A stretch of 64,000 bases of DNA from Chloroflexota bacterium (GTDB lineage: Bacteria > Chloroflexota > Anaerolineae > UBA4142). Position 1 is the stretch's first letter; every line of letters begins with the position of its first letter. The notes under the pieces were generated by a model. The model did no database searches. It saw nothing but the letters and a program-made list of their open reading frames with translations, and had not been told where the DNA came from. A program made the position numbers and the translations under genes. The stretch is from assembly GCA_016215025.1 (NCBI GenBank), contig JACRMI010000164.1, forward strand, positions 176,410-240,409, in the 5' to 3' direction. Of the stretch, positions 42,077 through 50,372 are shown in pieces.

Positions 42077-42733
42077 CTATTTCACATTCACAATTCCCTC
42101 GCGAATGGCGAACTTGATCAGCTCGGCACTGTTGCGCGCGCCTAGCTTTTCCAGAATGTTTGAGCGATGGGTGTCCACCGTCTTGGTGCTGATAGACAAG
42201 CGTTCCGCGATGACACGACTGCTCATCCCGGATGCGATCAGACGGACAATTTCCACTTCGCGCTCGGTCAACAAAACTGGCTTGGGCGATAGGGCGGTCG
42301 GCAGGGATTCGGCAATGGCATTCACTACGCGGTGCGCAATCTCCGACGGCAAATGCACGCCGGTGGTATGGACCGCACGGATCGCTTCGATCAGTTCGTT
42401 CGCGCGCGCGCGTTTGCTGATATAACCGACCGCGCCCGCTTGCAAAAGCGGCATGATATATTCCTTGTTCTCGTGTTGCGTAAGCACGAGCACGCGAGTG
42501 TCCGGAAAGCGTTTGTGGATTTCACGCGTCGCCTCCAAGCCGTTCATCACCGGCATGGTAATATCCATCAACACCACGTCGGGATTCATTTGTGCGACGG
42601 CGTCGACACCTTGCTTGCCGTCTACCACCTGACCGATGACTTGAATGTCCTTGCAGCGCGCCAAGAGCAAGCAAATTCCTTCACGCACGATGGCGTGATC
42701 GTCAACCAGCAAAACTCGAATGGGTTTGCTCAT
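42077..42733 (-). CDS. NarL/LuxR-family response regulator next to formate dehydrogenase
   Basis: 218 residues. Receiver: LLVDDHAIVREGICLLLARC, VVLMDITMPVMNG (phosphoacceptor), ISKRARA. HTH: LTEREVEIVRLIASGMSSRV and ISTKTVDTHRSNILEKLGAR. It is encoded directly after the haem-c sensor kinase with no gap. The fdhA operon lies immediately downstream on the same strand behind a terminator, so regulation of formate oxidation is a reasonable inference. Confidence 0.93.
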   Translation of the reverse strand: MSKPIRVLLVDDHAIVREGICLLLARCKDIQVIGQVVDGKQGVDAVAQMNPDVVLMDITMPVMNGLEATREIHKRFPDTRVLVLTQHENKEYIMPLLQAGAVGYISKRARANELIEAIRAVHTTGVHLPSEIAHRVVNAIAESLPTALSPKPVLLTEREVEIVRLIASGMSSRVIAERLSISTKTVDTHRSNILEKLGARNSAELIKFAIREGIVNVK

Positions 42734-44665
42734 TCACATTCTCTCTTCCGAAATCAAGTCTGGATGATCGAACGGCGCAGTCAATTCCACCAGGGTCCCC
42801 CACCCGGGCACCGAGCGCAACACCAACTGTCCGCCGATCGCATCCATCCGCTCACACATTCCGAGCAAGCCCAAGCCGCGCACGCTGCTGGGCTGATCCA
42901 GAACTTGGTCGATGACAAAACCTTGCCCGTCGTCGGCGATGGTGACGCGCAAACGAGGCGGCCTAAAGTACAAATCCAATTCCACGCGCTTGGCGTGTGA
43001 ATGGCGCGCGATGTTGTTGATCGCTTCTTGCACCACGCGAAAGAGCGCGGTCTCGATCTGCGGCGACAGACGGCACACCGAACCATGCTCGCGCAAGGTG
43101 AAACTCATTTTCGTTTCATTCAACCGGGTTTCGGCGTACCACCGCAACGCCGGGATCAAACCCAAATGATCGAGCATGGTCGGACGCAAATCTAGAATGA
43201 TCCGTTGGATTTCTTCGACCGCGGTGTTGGCAAGAGTGTGCATGCGCTCTAACTGCGACTTGAGTTCCGCCGATTCGGTGATTCCGGCAGCATCGTCCAA
43301 CGCATAAGCCAAACCGGTCAAGACTTGGCAGGTTTCATCGTGCAGTTCGCGCGAAATGCGCTTGCGTTCTTCTTCCTGGGTCGTAAATACGCGATTGAGC
43401 AACTCACGCCGAATCTGTTCCTTGTGTTGCAGTTCCTGGTACAATTCGAGTATTTCGGCTTTGGCTTTTTCGACGGCGACGGTGCGTTCGTTCACCCGCG
43501 CGTCGAGATCGCGATTCCAAGTTTGAATTTCGACGATCAAATCCTTCAAGCGTGCGCGCATGGCATCGAACGATTGCGCCAGCGCGCCGATTTCATCTTG
43601 CCCGTGGATTTCCAATGGGGTCGTGAGGTCTCCGGCGGCAATGCGTTTCGTCGCGGCGGTCAATGCTTGAATAGGCGTAATGACCCTGCGCGCCGTTAGA
43701 TAGACCAGGACGAGCGCGCCGGCCAACAGGATCGCCATCATGACAAAGATGCGGGTCTGCAACTGCCGAATCGATCCAAATACTTCTTCTTCGCTTTGGT
43801 GCACCGTAACGCCCCACTGCGCGTGTTCGAGCGGCGCAAAAGCCAGGACTTCGCGAATCGGAAATGCAGACGATGTAGGCGTGTGACAATCGTGACAGGC
43901 AGACACCGTCTGGCGTCGTTCGCGGATCAGAGTTGAAAGCGTTTCCCGATGGTCGCTTTGCATTCCAATGCGCTCGCCGCGCGTGCTGGCAAGGATCGTG
44001 CCATTGAGATCGATCAAATCAATATAGCCGGTAGCGCCCAGTCCAATCGGTTGCGTAAAGGTGCGAAGCTTGGGCTTGGTCAGATCAATACTGACGACCA
44101 GCACCCCATTGACTTGTCCATTCGCGTCACGCAGCGGAGCCGTGGCCAGCGTCGAAGAGGAAAAATCGTCGAGGGTGCGCAAAAAGCGCGAGACCGCAAA
44201 GGCGCGCCCCTTTAGCGCAGCTTGAATGGACGCATATTGATCGAAGGCAATTTCCGAAGTGATTGGAGGATAGGCGGAAACCATTTGCCCCGCCGAATCG
44301 AGGAGGAACACGCGCGTCCCATAGACGTTGAGCCGTTGAAAGGCATCGGCGAGATTTTCGTCGCGGCGGTGGACATCGCGCCAAGCGGGTTGCGCAGCCG
44401 TGTAGGTCAAGACATCTTCGATGTTGCTGAGAACGTAATCGATATGCCGCGCCGTGGTCTGCGCTAACACTCTGCGCTCTTGCAACATTCGCTCGTTGCT
44501 CTCATTCAGCGCCGTCGTCCCCAGGTAAGCGAACAAGCCCAAAAGCGCCAAGATCCCAATGATGACGATTACCGCCATCTGGGTGCCCAGCCCAACCTTG
44601 GGCGACCACTGTGATGCAGTGCGCCTGATCGAGCGTACCAGCCCTTGTCCACTAACCTGACGCAT
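42734..44665 (-). CDS. Histidine kinase with a CXXCH haem site in its extracytoplasmic sensor
   Basis: 643 residues. TM1 (~29-50), a Cache-like extracytoplasmic domain (~51-306), TM2 (~308-325), HAMP (RRVITPIQALTAATKRIAAG), coiled coil, HisKA_3 (ERKRISRELHDETCQVLTGL) and HATPase (RVVQEAINNIARHSHA, IADDGQGFVIDQ, GLGLLGMCERMDAIGG). Within the sensor, residues 257-261 are CHDCH, a c-type haem attachment motif, in QTVSACHDCHTPTSS. Being outside the cytoplasm it could be matured like other c-cytochromes. Similar haem-c Cache/PAS sensors are known in Geobacter chemotaxis and kinase proteins. The ligand may be redox state, NO or CO. It is paired with the regulator at 42077. Confidence 0.9.
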   Translation of the reverse strand: MRQVSGQGLVRSIRRTASQWSPKVGLGTQMAVIVIIGILALLGLFAYLGTTALNESNERMLQERRVLAQTTARHIDYVLSNIEDVLTYTAAQPAWRDVHRRDENLADAFQRLNVYGTRVFLLDSAGQMVSAYPPITSEIAFDQYASIQAALKGRAFAVSRFLRTLDDFSSSTLATAPLRDANGQVNGVLVVSIDLTKPKLRTFTQPIGLGATGYIDLIDLNGTILASTRGERIGMQSDHRETLSTLIRERRQTVSACHDCHTPTSSAFPIREVLAFAPLEHAQWGVTVHQSEEEVFGSIRQLQTRIFVMMAILLAGALVLVYLTARRVITPIQALTAATKRIAAGDLTTPLEIHGQDEIGALAQSFDAMRARLKDLIVEIQTWNRDLDARVNERTVAVEKAKAEILELYQELQHKEQIRRELLNRVFTTQEEERKRISRELHDETCQVLTGLAYALDDAAGITESAELKSQLERMHTLANTAVEEIQRIILDLRPTMLDHLGLIPALRWYAETRLNETKMSFTLREHGSVCRLSPQIETALFRVVQEAINNIARHSHAKRVELDLYFRPPRLRVTIADDGQGFVIDQVLDQPSSVRGLGLLGMCERMDAIGGQLVLRSVPGWGTLVELTAPFDHPDLISEERM

Positions 44666-44825
44666 CGAGAAACCTCCGATTGCGCGGTGCCGCCTTGCCC
44701 GGCCTGTAGGATGCCAGGTTCATCGATATTCTAATTCAAATGTTAAAGTGAGTCAAAGCTTGTGGGGCATCCTTGATTTTTATTTTTATGAGCAATGGTG
44801 TAGAATGGAAATCGAAGGAGCGAGC

Positions 44826-44984
44826 ATGAACGACGCACAATACCTCGCCGAACTCGAACGCGAGTTGGAACAATTGCAGAAGCAATTGCCAAAGCATGGA
44901 TTGAAATCATCCATGCTAACCCGAATCGACGAGTTGGAAGAAGAAATTGCAGAGTTGAAGAAGAAATTGGGAGAATCAAAATGA
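44826..44984 (+). CDS. Small coiled-coil protein
   Basis: 52 residues: MNDAQYLAELERELEQLQKQ followed by LTRIDELEEEIAELKKKLG, heptad-patterned, acidic/basic, soluble. AAGGAGCGAGC precedes the ATG, and its stop overlaps the start of the next gene (ATGA). A -10-like TAGAAT lies at 44802. It may form a small complex with the membrane protein encoded next. Confidence 0.7.
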   Translation: MNDAQYLAELERELEQLQKQLPKHGLKSSMLTRIDELEEEIAELKKKLGESK

Positions 44985-45196
44985 AGCAGGGAACATCGTG
45001 CCTGATGTCGCCTTTTGTCGCGCTGTGGAATCTCACCGCCAAAATATTTGAGCTGACCGGTCGGCTCATCGCCATTATTCTCGGCTTGGTGCTGCTCATC
45101 GTCGGCGTCATTCTCACGGTGACGGTGATTGGTGCAATCATCGGAATTCCGCTGTGTATTTTTGCGGTGATGCTGATTGCGCGAGGATTGTTTTAG
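44981..45196 (+). CDS. Small membrane protein
   Basis: 71 residues with two hydrophobic segments (LIAIILGLVLLIVGVILTVT and IIGIPLCIFAVMLIARGLF) joined by a short Gly turn. It resembles small phage-shock-like or unannotated inner-membrane proteins, with no catalytic motif. It is translationally coupled to the coiled-coil gene. Confidence 0.7.
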   Translation: MKQGTSCLMSPFVALWNLTAKIFELTGRLIAIILGLVLLIVGVILTVTVIGAIIGIPLCIFAVMLIARGLF

Positions 45197-45203
45197 AGTG
45201 ACA

Positions 45204-45264
45204 ACAACGAATTAAGGAACAAACGAATTAAAACCAATTCGTTGTTTCCCAAATTCGTTGTTGT
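45204..45264. repeat. Inverted repeat of AACAACGAATT units
   Basis: AACAACGAATTAAGGAACAA on the left and complementary CGTTGTTTCCCAAATTCGTT on the right. It can serve as terminator for the two small genes, though no T-run follows. Confidence 0.6.
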
Positions 45265-45346
45265 GTGTTTGCACGTTAGTTTTTGACCCGCGGGTGCGGA
45301 TTAGTTTTATCGTAGTTCATCACAATGCAAAGCCATGGAGGCAAAG

Positions 45347-45835
45347 ATGAAACGATGCACTCTGCTCGTCGCGCTCGTGCTCTTGCTCGTCAGTTGCACG
45401 TCCCCCGCACCAACACCTACTCCCCAGGCAACGTATACTCCGTTGCCGACGTACACCCCGTATCCGACATTTACGCCTGCTTCAGTAGCTACCTCAGCGT
45501 TTGCCGCACGCCCAATGAGTACTGCCACGCCGAGAACTGCATCTTCATCGCAGGCAACTTTGTCTGCTGCGAGTTGCATTGCGTGGAAAGATGCTGCCGC
45601 GCATATGAACGAAACGACGTGCGTGCGCGGCACAGTTTCTAGTGCCATGCAAAATGGAACCACGTTCTTTATCAATTTCGACAACACACGCACGTCGTTC
45701 TATGGCGTCTCGTTCAAGTACACTTTTGACAACTTGAAAGGCAAGTGTGTGGAAATCTCCGGAAAGATTTCGCCTTACAACGGCAGACCGCAGATCGTGA
45801 TCGACAAGCAAGAGCAGTTGCAGGAGTGCAAGTAA
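45347..45835 (+). CDS. Lipoprotein with C-terminal OB-fold-like domain
   Basis: 162 residues. Lipobox LLLVSC (Cys 17 from ATG 45347), a Pro/Thr/Tyr linker (TPLPTYTPYPTFTP), then a ~75-residue domain: CVRGTVSSAMQNGTTFFINF and FDNLKGKCVEISGKISPYNG with closing PQIVIDKQEQL. That pattern is the OB-fold seen in tRNA_anti-like and BOF-type proteins. Two cysteine pairs may form disulfides outside. GGAGG lies 6 nt before the chosen ATG. Role unknown. Confidence 0.75.
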   Translation: MKRCTLLVALVLLLVSCTSPAPTPTPQATYTPLPTYTPYPTFTPASVATSAFAARPMSTATPRTASSSQATLSAASCIAWKDAAAHMNETTCVRGTVSSAMQNGTTFFINFDNTRTSFYGVSFKYTFDNLKGKCVEISGKISPYNGRPQIVIDKQEQLQECK

Positions 45836-45924
45836 CCAAAAAAACTCAGAGTTATCAAACTCTCGATAACCCCGAGCCTTTCTTGAATCAATCTGAAATC
45901 GCAAATCCAAAATCTAAAATTTCG

Positions 45925-47472
45925 TCACTCCCACTCGATCGTTCCCGGCGGTTTGCTCGTCACATCGTAGACAACACGATTCACGCCACGCACTTCGTTG
46001 ATGATACGACTGCTGATGCGCGCGAGGACGTCGTGGGGTAAGCGCGCCCAATCGGCAGTCATCCCATCCGCGCTGGTCACCGCACGCACGGCGACGACGT
46101 TATCGTACGTGCGACCGTCACCCATCACGCCGACCGTTTTCAACGGTGTCAAGATCGCAAAGTATTGCCACACCTCGCGTCCCAACCCCGCGCGTTCAAT
46201 TTCCTCACGCACGATGGCATCCGCCGCCCGCAAAATCTCCAAACCTTCTTGCGTAACCTCGCCCAAGATGCGAACCGCTAGACCGGGTCCCGGAAACGGC
46301 TGGCGATAGACGACTTGTTCTGGCAAGCCCAACTCCAAGCCGACCGCACGCACTTCGTCTTTGAACAGATAGCGGAGCGGCTCGATCAATTCAAATTGCA
46401 AATCCTCCGGCAAGCCGCCGACATTGTGATGCGTCTTGATGCGCGCCGCCGCGCTGCGTTCGGGCGCGCGCGATTCGATCACATCCGGGTAGAGCGTGCC
46501 TTGCGCGAGAAGGCGAATATTTTTTTCGCCAACGAGGGATTCGGCGGTCTCTTCAAACACACGCACAAATTCGGTGCCAATGATTTTGCGCTTTTGTTCG
46601 GGGTCGGTCACGCCGCAAAGCTTTGCCAGGAATCTTTCGCTCGCATCGACGGCAACCATTTCCAAGCCAAGTTGTTTTTGGAATAGATCGATCACTCCGC
46701 GCGCTTCATTTTGGCGCAGCATTCCGTGATCGACGAAGACGCAGACGAGCTGCTCGCCGATGGCCTTGCCGACCAACGTCGCTGCCACGCTCGAATCGAC
46801 GCCGCCACTGAGTGCGCACAACACCCGCGCATCGCCCACGCGTGCGCGAATCTGCTCGACCGTGGTCGCGATGAACGCGGCGGGCGTCCAATCGCCAGTG
46901 CAGTTGCAAACGTCGAAAAGAAAATGGCGCAGGATGTCGATGCCTTGCGGCGTGTGCGCCACTTCGGGATGGAATTGTAGCGCGTAAATTTTCCGCGCTG
47001 GGTTTCCCATCGCCGCAAATTCGCATGTGTCGCTGTGCGCGAGTTTGATGAAACCGTCGGGCAACGCAGTGGTCTGATCGCCATGACTCATCCAGACAGA
47101 AAGAGGAGATTGAAGATTGGCGAATAGAGATTCCGATTGATCGATATGAACGATTGCCGAGCCGTACTCGCGCTGCTCCGATTTTTCGACGCGACCGCCG
47201 AGATTTTGAGCGATGAGTCCCATGCCGTAGCAGATGCCCAGAATCGGAAGATTTAGATCGAGAAGATAGTCTGGGAGTGTGGGAGCACCTTCATCGTAAA
47301 CGCCAGCGGGTCCACCGGAGAGAATGATGCCGTGTGGATTGAGCTGCAGAATTTTTTCGCGCGAAACGTCGTGCGGCAAGAGTTCGGAGTAGACGTGCAG
47401 CTCGCGCACGCGCCGCGCGATGAGTTGGGTGTACTGCGAACCGAAATCGAGAATAGCAATTGTGTCAGGCAA
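45925..47472 (-). CDS. guaA: GMP synthase (glutamine-hydrolysing)
   Basis: 515 residues, full length. Class I glutaminase domain with GGPAGVYDEGAP, nucleophile Cys in ILGICYGMG and LQFHPEVAHT. The ATP pyrophosphatase domain has the PP loop ALSGGVDSSVAATL. The dimerisation domain ends RVVYDVTSKPPGTIEWE, the invariant GuaA C terminus. It aminates XMP to GMP. It lies behind xpt on the same strand, a natural purine salvage/synthesis pair. Confidence 0.98.
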   Translation of the reverse strand: MPDTIAILDFGSQYTQLIARRVRELHVYSELLPHDVSREKILQLNPHGIILSGGPAGVYDEGAPTLPDYLLDLNLPILGICYGMGLIAQNLGGRVEKSEQREYGSAIVHIDQSESLFANLQSPLSVWMSHGDQTTALPDGFIKLAHSDTCEFAAMGNPARKIYALQFHPEVAHTPQGIDILRHFLFDVCNCTGDWTPAAFIATTVEQIRARVGDARVLCALSGGVDSSVAATLVGKAIGEQLVCVFVDHGMLRQNEARGVIDLFQKQLGLEMVAVDASERFLAKLCGVTDPEQKRKIIGTEFVRVFEETAESLVGEKNIRLLAQGTLYPDVIESRAPERSAAARIKTHHNVGGLPEDLQFELIEPLRYLFKDEVRAVGLELGLPEQVVYRQPFPGPGLAVRILGEVTQEGLEILRAADAIVREEIERAGLGREVWQYFAILTPLKTVGVMGDGRTYDNVVAVRAVTSADGMTADWARLPHDVLARISSRIINEVRGVNRVVYDVTSKPPGTIEWE

Positions 47473-47484
47473 CTTGATTCTCCC

Positions 47485-47545
47485 TTACTCCCACACTCCG
47501 ACACTCTTTGAAACTGAGTGTGGGACGCAAAGCGTGGGAGTGTAA
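47485..47545. repeat. Palindrome between xpt and guaA
   Basis: TTACTCCCACACTCCGACAC with complementary CGTGGGAGTGTAA on the right and an internal CACTC/GAGTG pair. It fills the 76-bp gap. No purine-riboswitch core was found there. Confidence 0.6.
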
Positions 47546-47548
47546 TGA

Positions 47549-48121
47549 TCAATCGGCAATGACGATCCGCCCGTCGTCCATGTCGGTGATGACGGCGAGA
47601 CTTTCAATCGGCGCATCAATTTCGCGCGCGTTCTCCCGCCCGTGTTCGAAGACTTTTTCGATGACGGTTCCGACGCCGACCACCTTAGCGCCGACTTTAT
47701 TGACCAGACGCGCGAGAGCGTTGATCGTCTGCGCGGTCGCGAGAAAATCGTCGATGATAAGCACGCGGTCGTCGGGACGGAGGTATTCGGTCGATACCAT
47801 CAGCTCGACCATTTTATCGTGCGTGCGCGAGCGACACGATTCTTTGACGATGGTAAAGTCCATCGTGAGCGGAGGACTCTTGCGCGCAAACACAAGTGGG
47901 ATGCCGAGCGCGAGCGCGGTGGCGAGCGCCGGCGCGATGCCGCTCGTTTCGGCGGTAAGCACTTTGGTTGGCTCCACATGCACAAAGCGGCGTGCAAGTT
48001 CCAACCCAAGGCGCTGCATCAACATCGGATCGATTTGATGATTGAGAAAGGAATCAACTTTGAGAATACCTTTGCCAAGATTACGTCCGTCTTTCAAGAT
48101 TCGCGCTTTGAGTTCTTGCAT
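47549..48121 (-). CDS. xpt: Xanthine phosphoribosyltransferase
   Basis: 190 residues. Converts xanthine and PRPP to XMP. Marks: MQELKARILKDGRNLGKGIL, KVLTAETSGIAPALATALAL, the PRPP-binding VLIIDDFLATAQTINALARL, and VFEHGRENAREIDAPIESLA. ATG 48121 follows AGAGGTG. XMP is the substrate of the GuaA enzyme encoded just downstream. Confidence 0.95.
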   Translation of the reverse strand: MQELKARILKDGRNLGKGILKVDSFLNHQIDPMLMQRLGLELARRFVHVEPTKVLTAETSGIAPALATALALGIPLVFARKSPPLTMDFTIVKESCRSRTHDKMVELMVSTEYLRPDDRVLIIDDFLATAQTINALARLVNKVGAKVVGVGTVIEKVFEHGRENAREIDAPIESLAVITDMDDGRIVIAD

Positions 48122-48193
48122 CGGGTTCACCTCTGTTGATAAATTAACGGCAGTATAACACGAGAGAAACGAATTGTGCAAGATTTTGGATAT

Positions 48194-48222
48194 TTGCGCG
48201 GTGGTGTATTATGTGCTAGAAT
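48194..48222 (+). promoter_or_regulatory. Promoter of tatA
   Basis: TTGCGC (48194-48199), 17-bp spacer, TAGAAT (48217-48222), 51 bp before the start codon. Confidence 0.55.
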
Positions 48223-48272
48223 TTGAAGTGAAGGCGACAGTTCATCGAGTCGCAGTAAAAGGAGTAACTATC

Positions 48273-48566
48273 ATGCCATTTGGAATTCGACCTGAGCACC
48301 TGATTGTGATTGCCATCGTGGCTCTTATTATCTTTGGACCGTCGCGTCTGCCGGAAATTGGACGGTCCTTGGGCAAGACGCTGCGAGAATTTCAATCCGC
48401 GACCAAAGAAGCCACTCAGGGATTTACCACCGAGATCAGCAAGAACGAACCACCTGCCCCCGCGCCCACTACCCCCGTCGTAGAAACCAAACCCGCGTGC
48501 AAGAATTGTGGCAAGCCCATCGCCGTTGGCGCTAAATTCTGCCAAGAATGTGGCGCGGCCCAATAA
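48273..48566 (+). CDS. tatA: TatA/TatB-type translocase subunit with C-terminal zinc ribbon
   Basis: 97 residues. The membrane helix and amphipathic helix are canonical (LIVIAIVALIIFGPSRLPEI, GRSLGKTLREFQSATKEATQ). After a Pro linker there is a double CxxC zinc ribbon, CKNCGKPIAVGAKFCQECG, which is not part of normal TatA. Zinc-ribbon tails recur in this genome (20760). It forms the Tat pore with TatC, encoded next, and would export the RR-signal formate dehydrogenase. AAAAGGAGTAAC precedes the ATG. Confidence 0.92.
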   Translation: MPFGIRPEHLIVIAIVALIIFGPSRLPEIGRSLGKTLREFQSATKEATQGFTTEISKNEPPAPAPTTPVVETKPACKNCGKPIAVGAKFCQECGAAQ

Positions 48567-48592
48567 CCTTTTTCCAACTTTGGGTTAGATCC

Positions 48593-48630
48593 AATAGGGG
48601 GAGATGCGCGCATTGGTATCTCTCCCTATT
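48593..48630 (+). terminator. Hairpin between tatA and tatC
   Basis: AATAGGGGGAGAT (48593-48605) pairs with ATCTCTCCCTATT (48618-48630) with one mismatch; TTATAAA follows. It may partly terminate tatA transcripts, giving more TatA than TatC. Confidence 0.6.
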
Positions 48631-48665
48631 TATAAAGTGGTATCAGCTAAGGAAAATTCAGTAAT

Positions 48666-49415
48666 ATGGCGCAAGAAAAACGGATGGGCGTGCTGGAGCA
48701 TGTCGAAGAACTGCGCAGTCGCCTCATTATTTCCCTCATTGCCATTCTCGTCACAACAGTGTTGGCATATATTTTTGCCGACTCGATTCTTTATATTTTG
48801 AAAGAACCGTCAGGCAAACAACAGCTTACGTTCCTCAGTCCGCTCGATCCCTTCATGATAAAATTCCGCGTCGCGTTGTATGGTGGCATTGCCCTAGCCG
48901 CGCCAGTGTGGATTTATCAACTCATCCGTTATATCGAACCAGGGTTATTGCCCAGCGAAAAACGCTTTATCGTTCCAGCCGTCGCCGCCATGGTCGTGCT
49001 GTTCTTTATCGGCAATGCCTTTGGTTATATGATGTTGCACAACATGATGGGCGTGTTGATCTCAATGTCCGGTCCCGAAATGACCTATTTGGCGAGCGCA
49101 GACCAATACATTTCCTTTGTCGTCTATTTTCTCATCGCCGTTGGGATTTCCTTCGAAATGCCCATCGTCTTATTGATCTTGATTCGTTTGGGCATCGTCA
49201 AGCCCGATCAAGTCCGCAAGCAGCGCAAGATCGCGTATTTCTCGCTTTTCGTCTTTGCCGAATTGATTACGCCCGTAGCCGATCCCATCGTCGCCCCGAC
49301 CGTTGTGATGCTTCCAATGCTCGTGCTCTTTGAGCTGGCGTTGTTCTTGTCTCGCTTTGTTGTTCCCAAGCCAACGGTCACCAGCCCCGCTCCCACAACT
49401 CAAAAACCCGCATAA
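48666..49415 (+). CDS. tatC: Sec-independent protein translocase TatC
   Basis: 249 residues with six membrane helices. Family motifs: MGVLEHVEELRSRLIISLIA at the N terminus, LSPLDPFMIKFRVALYGGIA, and FVVYFLIAVGISFEMPIVLL with the conserved F.FE.P. TatC binds the twin-arginine signal. The CRP/FNR gene begins within 20 bp of its stop, so the two are probably co-transcribed. Confidence 0.96.
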   Translation: MAQEKRMGVLEHVEELRSRLIISLIAILVTTVLAYIFADSILYILKEPSGKQQLTFLSPLDPFMIKFRVALYGGIALAAPVWIYQLIRYIEPGLLPSEKRFIVPAVAAMVVLFFIGNAFGYMMLHNMMGVLISMSGPEMTYLASADQYISFVVYFLIAVGISFEMPIVLLILIRLGIVKPDQVRKQRKIAYFSLFVFAELITPVADPIVAPTVVMLPMLVLFELALFLSRFVVPKPTVTSPAPTTQKPA

Positions 49416-49433
49416 CGAATGGGTAGAGCTGCA

Positions 49434-50132
49434 ATGACGCAACCTCTAGACTATCTGTCCGTCATCCTCGGCCAGGTCGAACATTTCAAGCGCTTTCCCG
49501 AAGCCGACCGTCTTGTGATTGTCAATGCGGGACAAATTCGCTCGTTCCCTGCCGATTCGATTATCTTTCGCGAAGGCGAAGCATGCGCCGGAATGTTTGT
49601 GCTTTTTTCCGGTCATGTGCATTTGGGCAAACTCGGCCCACAAGGTCAGCAATCGCTCATCGCCGAAATCGATCCGGTCATCATGTTCAACGAAGTCCCC
49701 GTTCTCGACGACGGTCCCAATCTCACCACCGCCACGGCAATCGCCGATTGCACAACATGGAATATTTCGTACGAGAATTTTCAAGCGTTGCTTGGTCGGT
49801 ATCCAACCGTGGGTTTGGGGCTGCTGCGCGTTCTCGCCAAGCGGACGCGCAATCTCATGTCCCAGTACGAAGACTTGTCGTTTCGATCTGTGGTGGCGCG
49901 CTCTGCCAAGCTCCTGCTCGATTTGAGTAACAACGGTCAACACGCAATCGACCGCAAACACCACTCGAATACCGAAATGGCGGCGCGCATCTCAACCGTC
50001 CCCGAAGCCCTCAGCCGCTCGCTGCAAATTTTTCGCAAGAACGGCGACATTATTTGCACCCGCACCACCATCACCGTGCACCAGCCCAAGACTCTGGAAA
50101 AATTTGCCCAGATCGAGCGTGCCTTGTACTAA
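49434..50132 (+). CDS. CRP/FNR-family transcription regulator without FeS cysteines
   Basis: 232 residues from ATG 49434 (an upstream ATG at 49419 is possible). Cyclic-nucleotide-type beta-roll (FPADSIIFREGEACAGMFVL), dimer helix, and a winged helix with recognition segment ISTVPEALSRSLQIFRKNG. The E-x-x-S-R there is the FNR/DNR signature that reads TTGA half-sites, not the R-E-x-x-G-R of CRP. The N terminus lacks the cysteine cluster of FNR, so it resembles Dnr/NnrR proteins, which sense NO through haem. Seven bp after its stop is a perfect TTGAC-N4-GTCAA box in front of the octahaem operon. Confidence 0.88.
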   Translation: MTQPLDYLSVILGQVEHFKRFPEADRLVIVNAGQIRSFPADSIIFREGEACAGMFVLFSGHVHLGKLGPQGQQSLIAEIDPVIMFNEVPVLDDGPNLTTATAIADCTTWNISYENFQALLGRYPTVGLGLLRVLAKRTRNLMSQYEDLSFRSVVARSAKLLLDLSNNGQHAIDRKHHSNTEMAARISTVPEALSRSLQIFRKNGDIICTRTTITVHQPKTLEKFAQIERALY

Positions 50133-50138
50133 ACCCAA

Positions 50139-50180
50139 TTGACTAAAGTCAATGACTCTATTGGCGGCGTATGCTATAGT
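50139..50180 (+). promoter_or_regulatory. FNR/DNR-type box at -41.5 and extended -10 of the octahaem operon
   Basis: TTGACTAAAGTCAA (50139-50152) is a perfect palindrome. TGCTATAGT (50172-50180) is an extended -10. With the start placed 7 nt after the -10 (about 50187), the box is centred exactly at -41.5, the class II activation position. There is no -35. Confidence 0.8.
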
Positions 50181-50334
50181 GTTGCCAGCTAATAGTGCAT
50201 CCCCAAAGTCTTGCATAGCAAGCCAAGCGTATTTCATGCGTAGCTGACTATGCAACATTACTTTGTGGCTGCACTAGTATCTCGGCGCGCGATGGCGCAC
50301 GCCAGTTCAGTTTTGTAATTACAGGTGTTGTCTG

Positions 50335-50372
50335 CCTTTTGAATGCTCACGCGCATTCGAAAGGTTTTTTTT
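50335..50372 (+). terminator. Intrinsic terminator in the octahaem operon leader
   Basis: CCTTTTGAATGC (50335-50346) pairs with GCATTCGAAAGG (50353-50364) with one G-U, followed by eight T. It lies about 150 nt downstream of the predicted start and 210 nt before the first cytochrome gene. It either ends the tatC-crp transcript or works as an attenuator. The rest of 50181-50581 holds no recognised riboswitch; two short frames with ribosome-site-like sequences (50424 and 50459) precede the cytochrome gene. Confidence 0.85.

Noticed and set aside
47473..47548. Purine riboswitch between xpt and guaA
   Set aside because: The gap is filled by a simple palindrome without the purine aptamer core.
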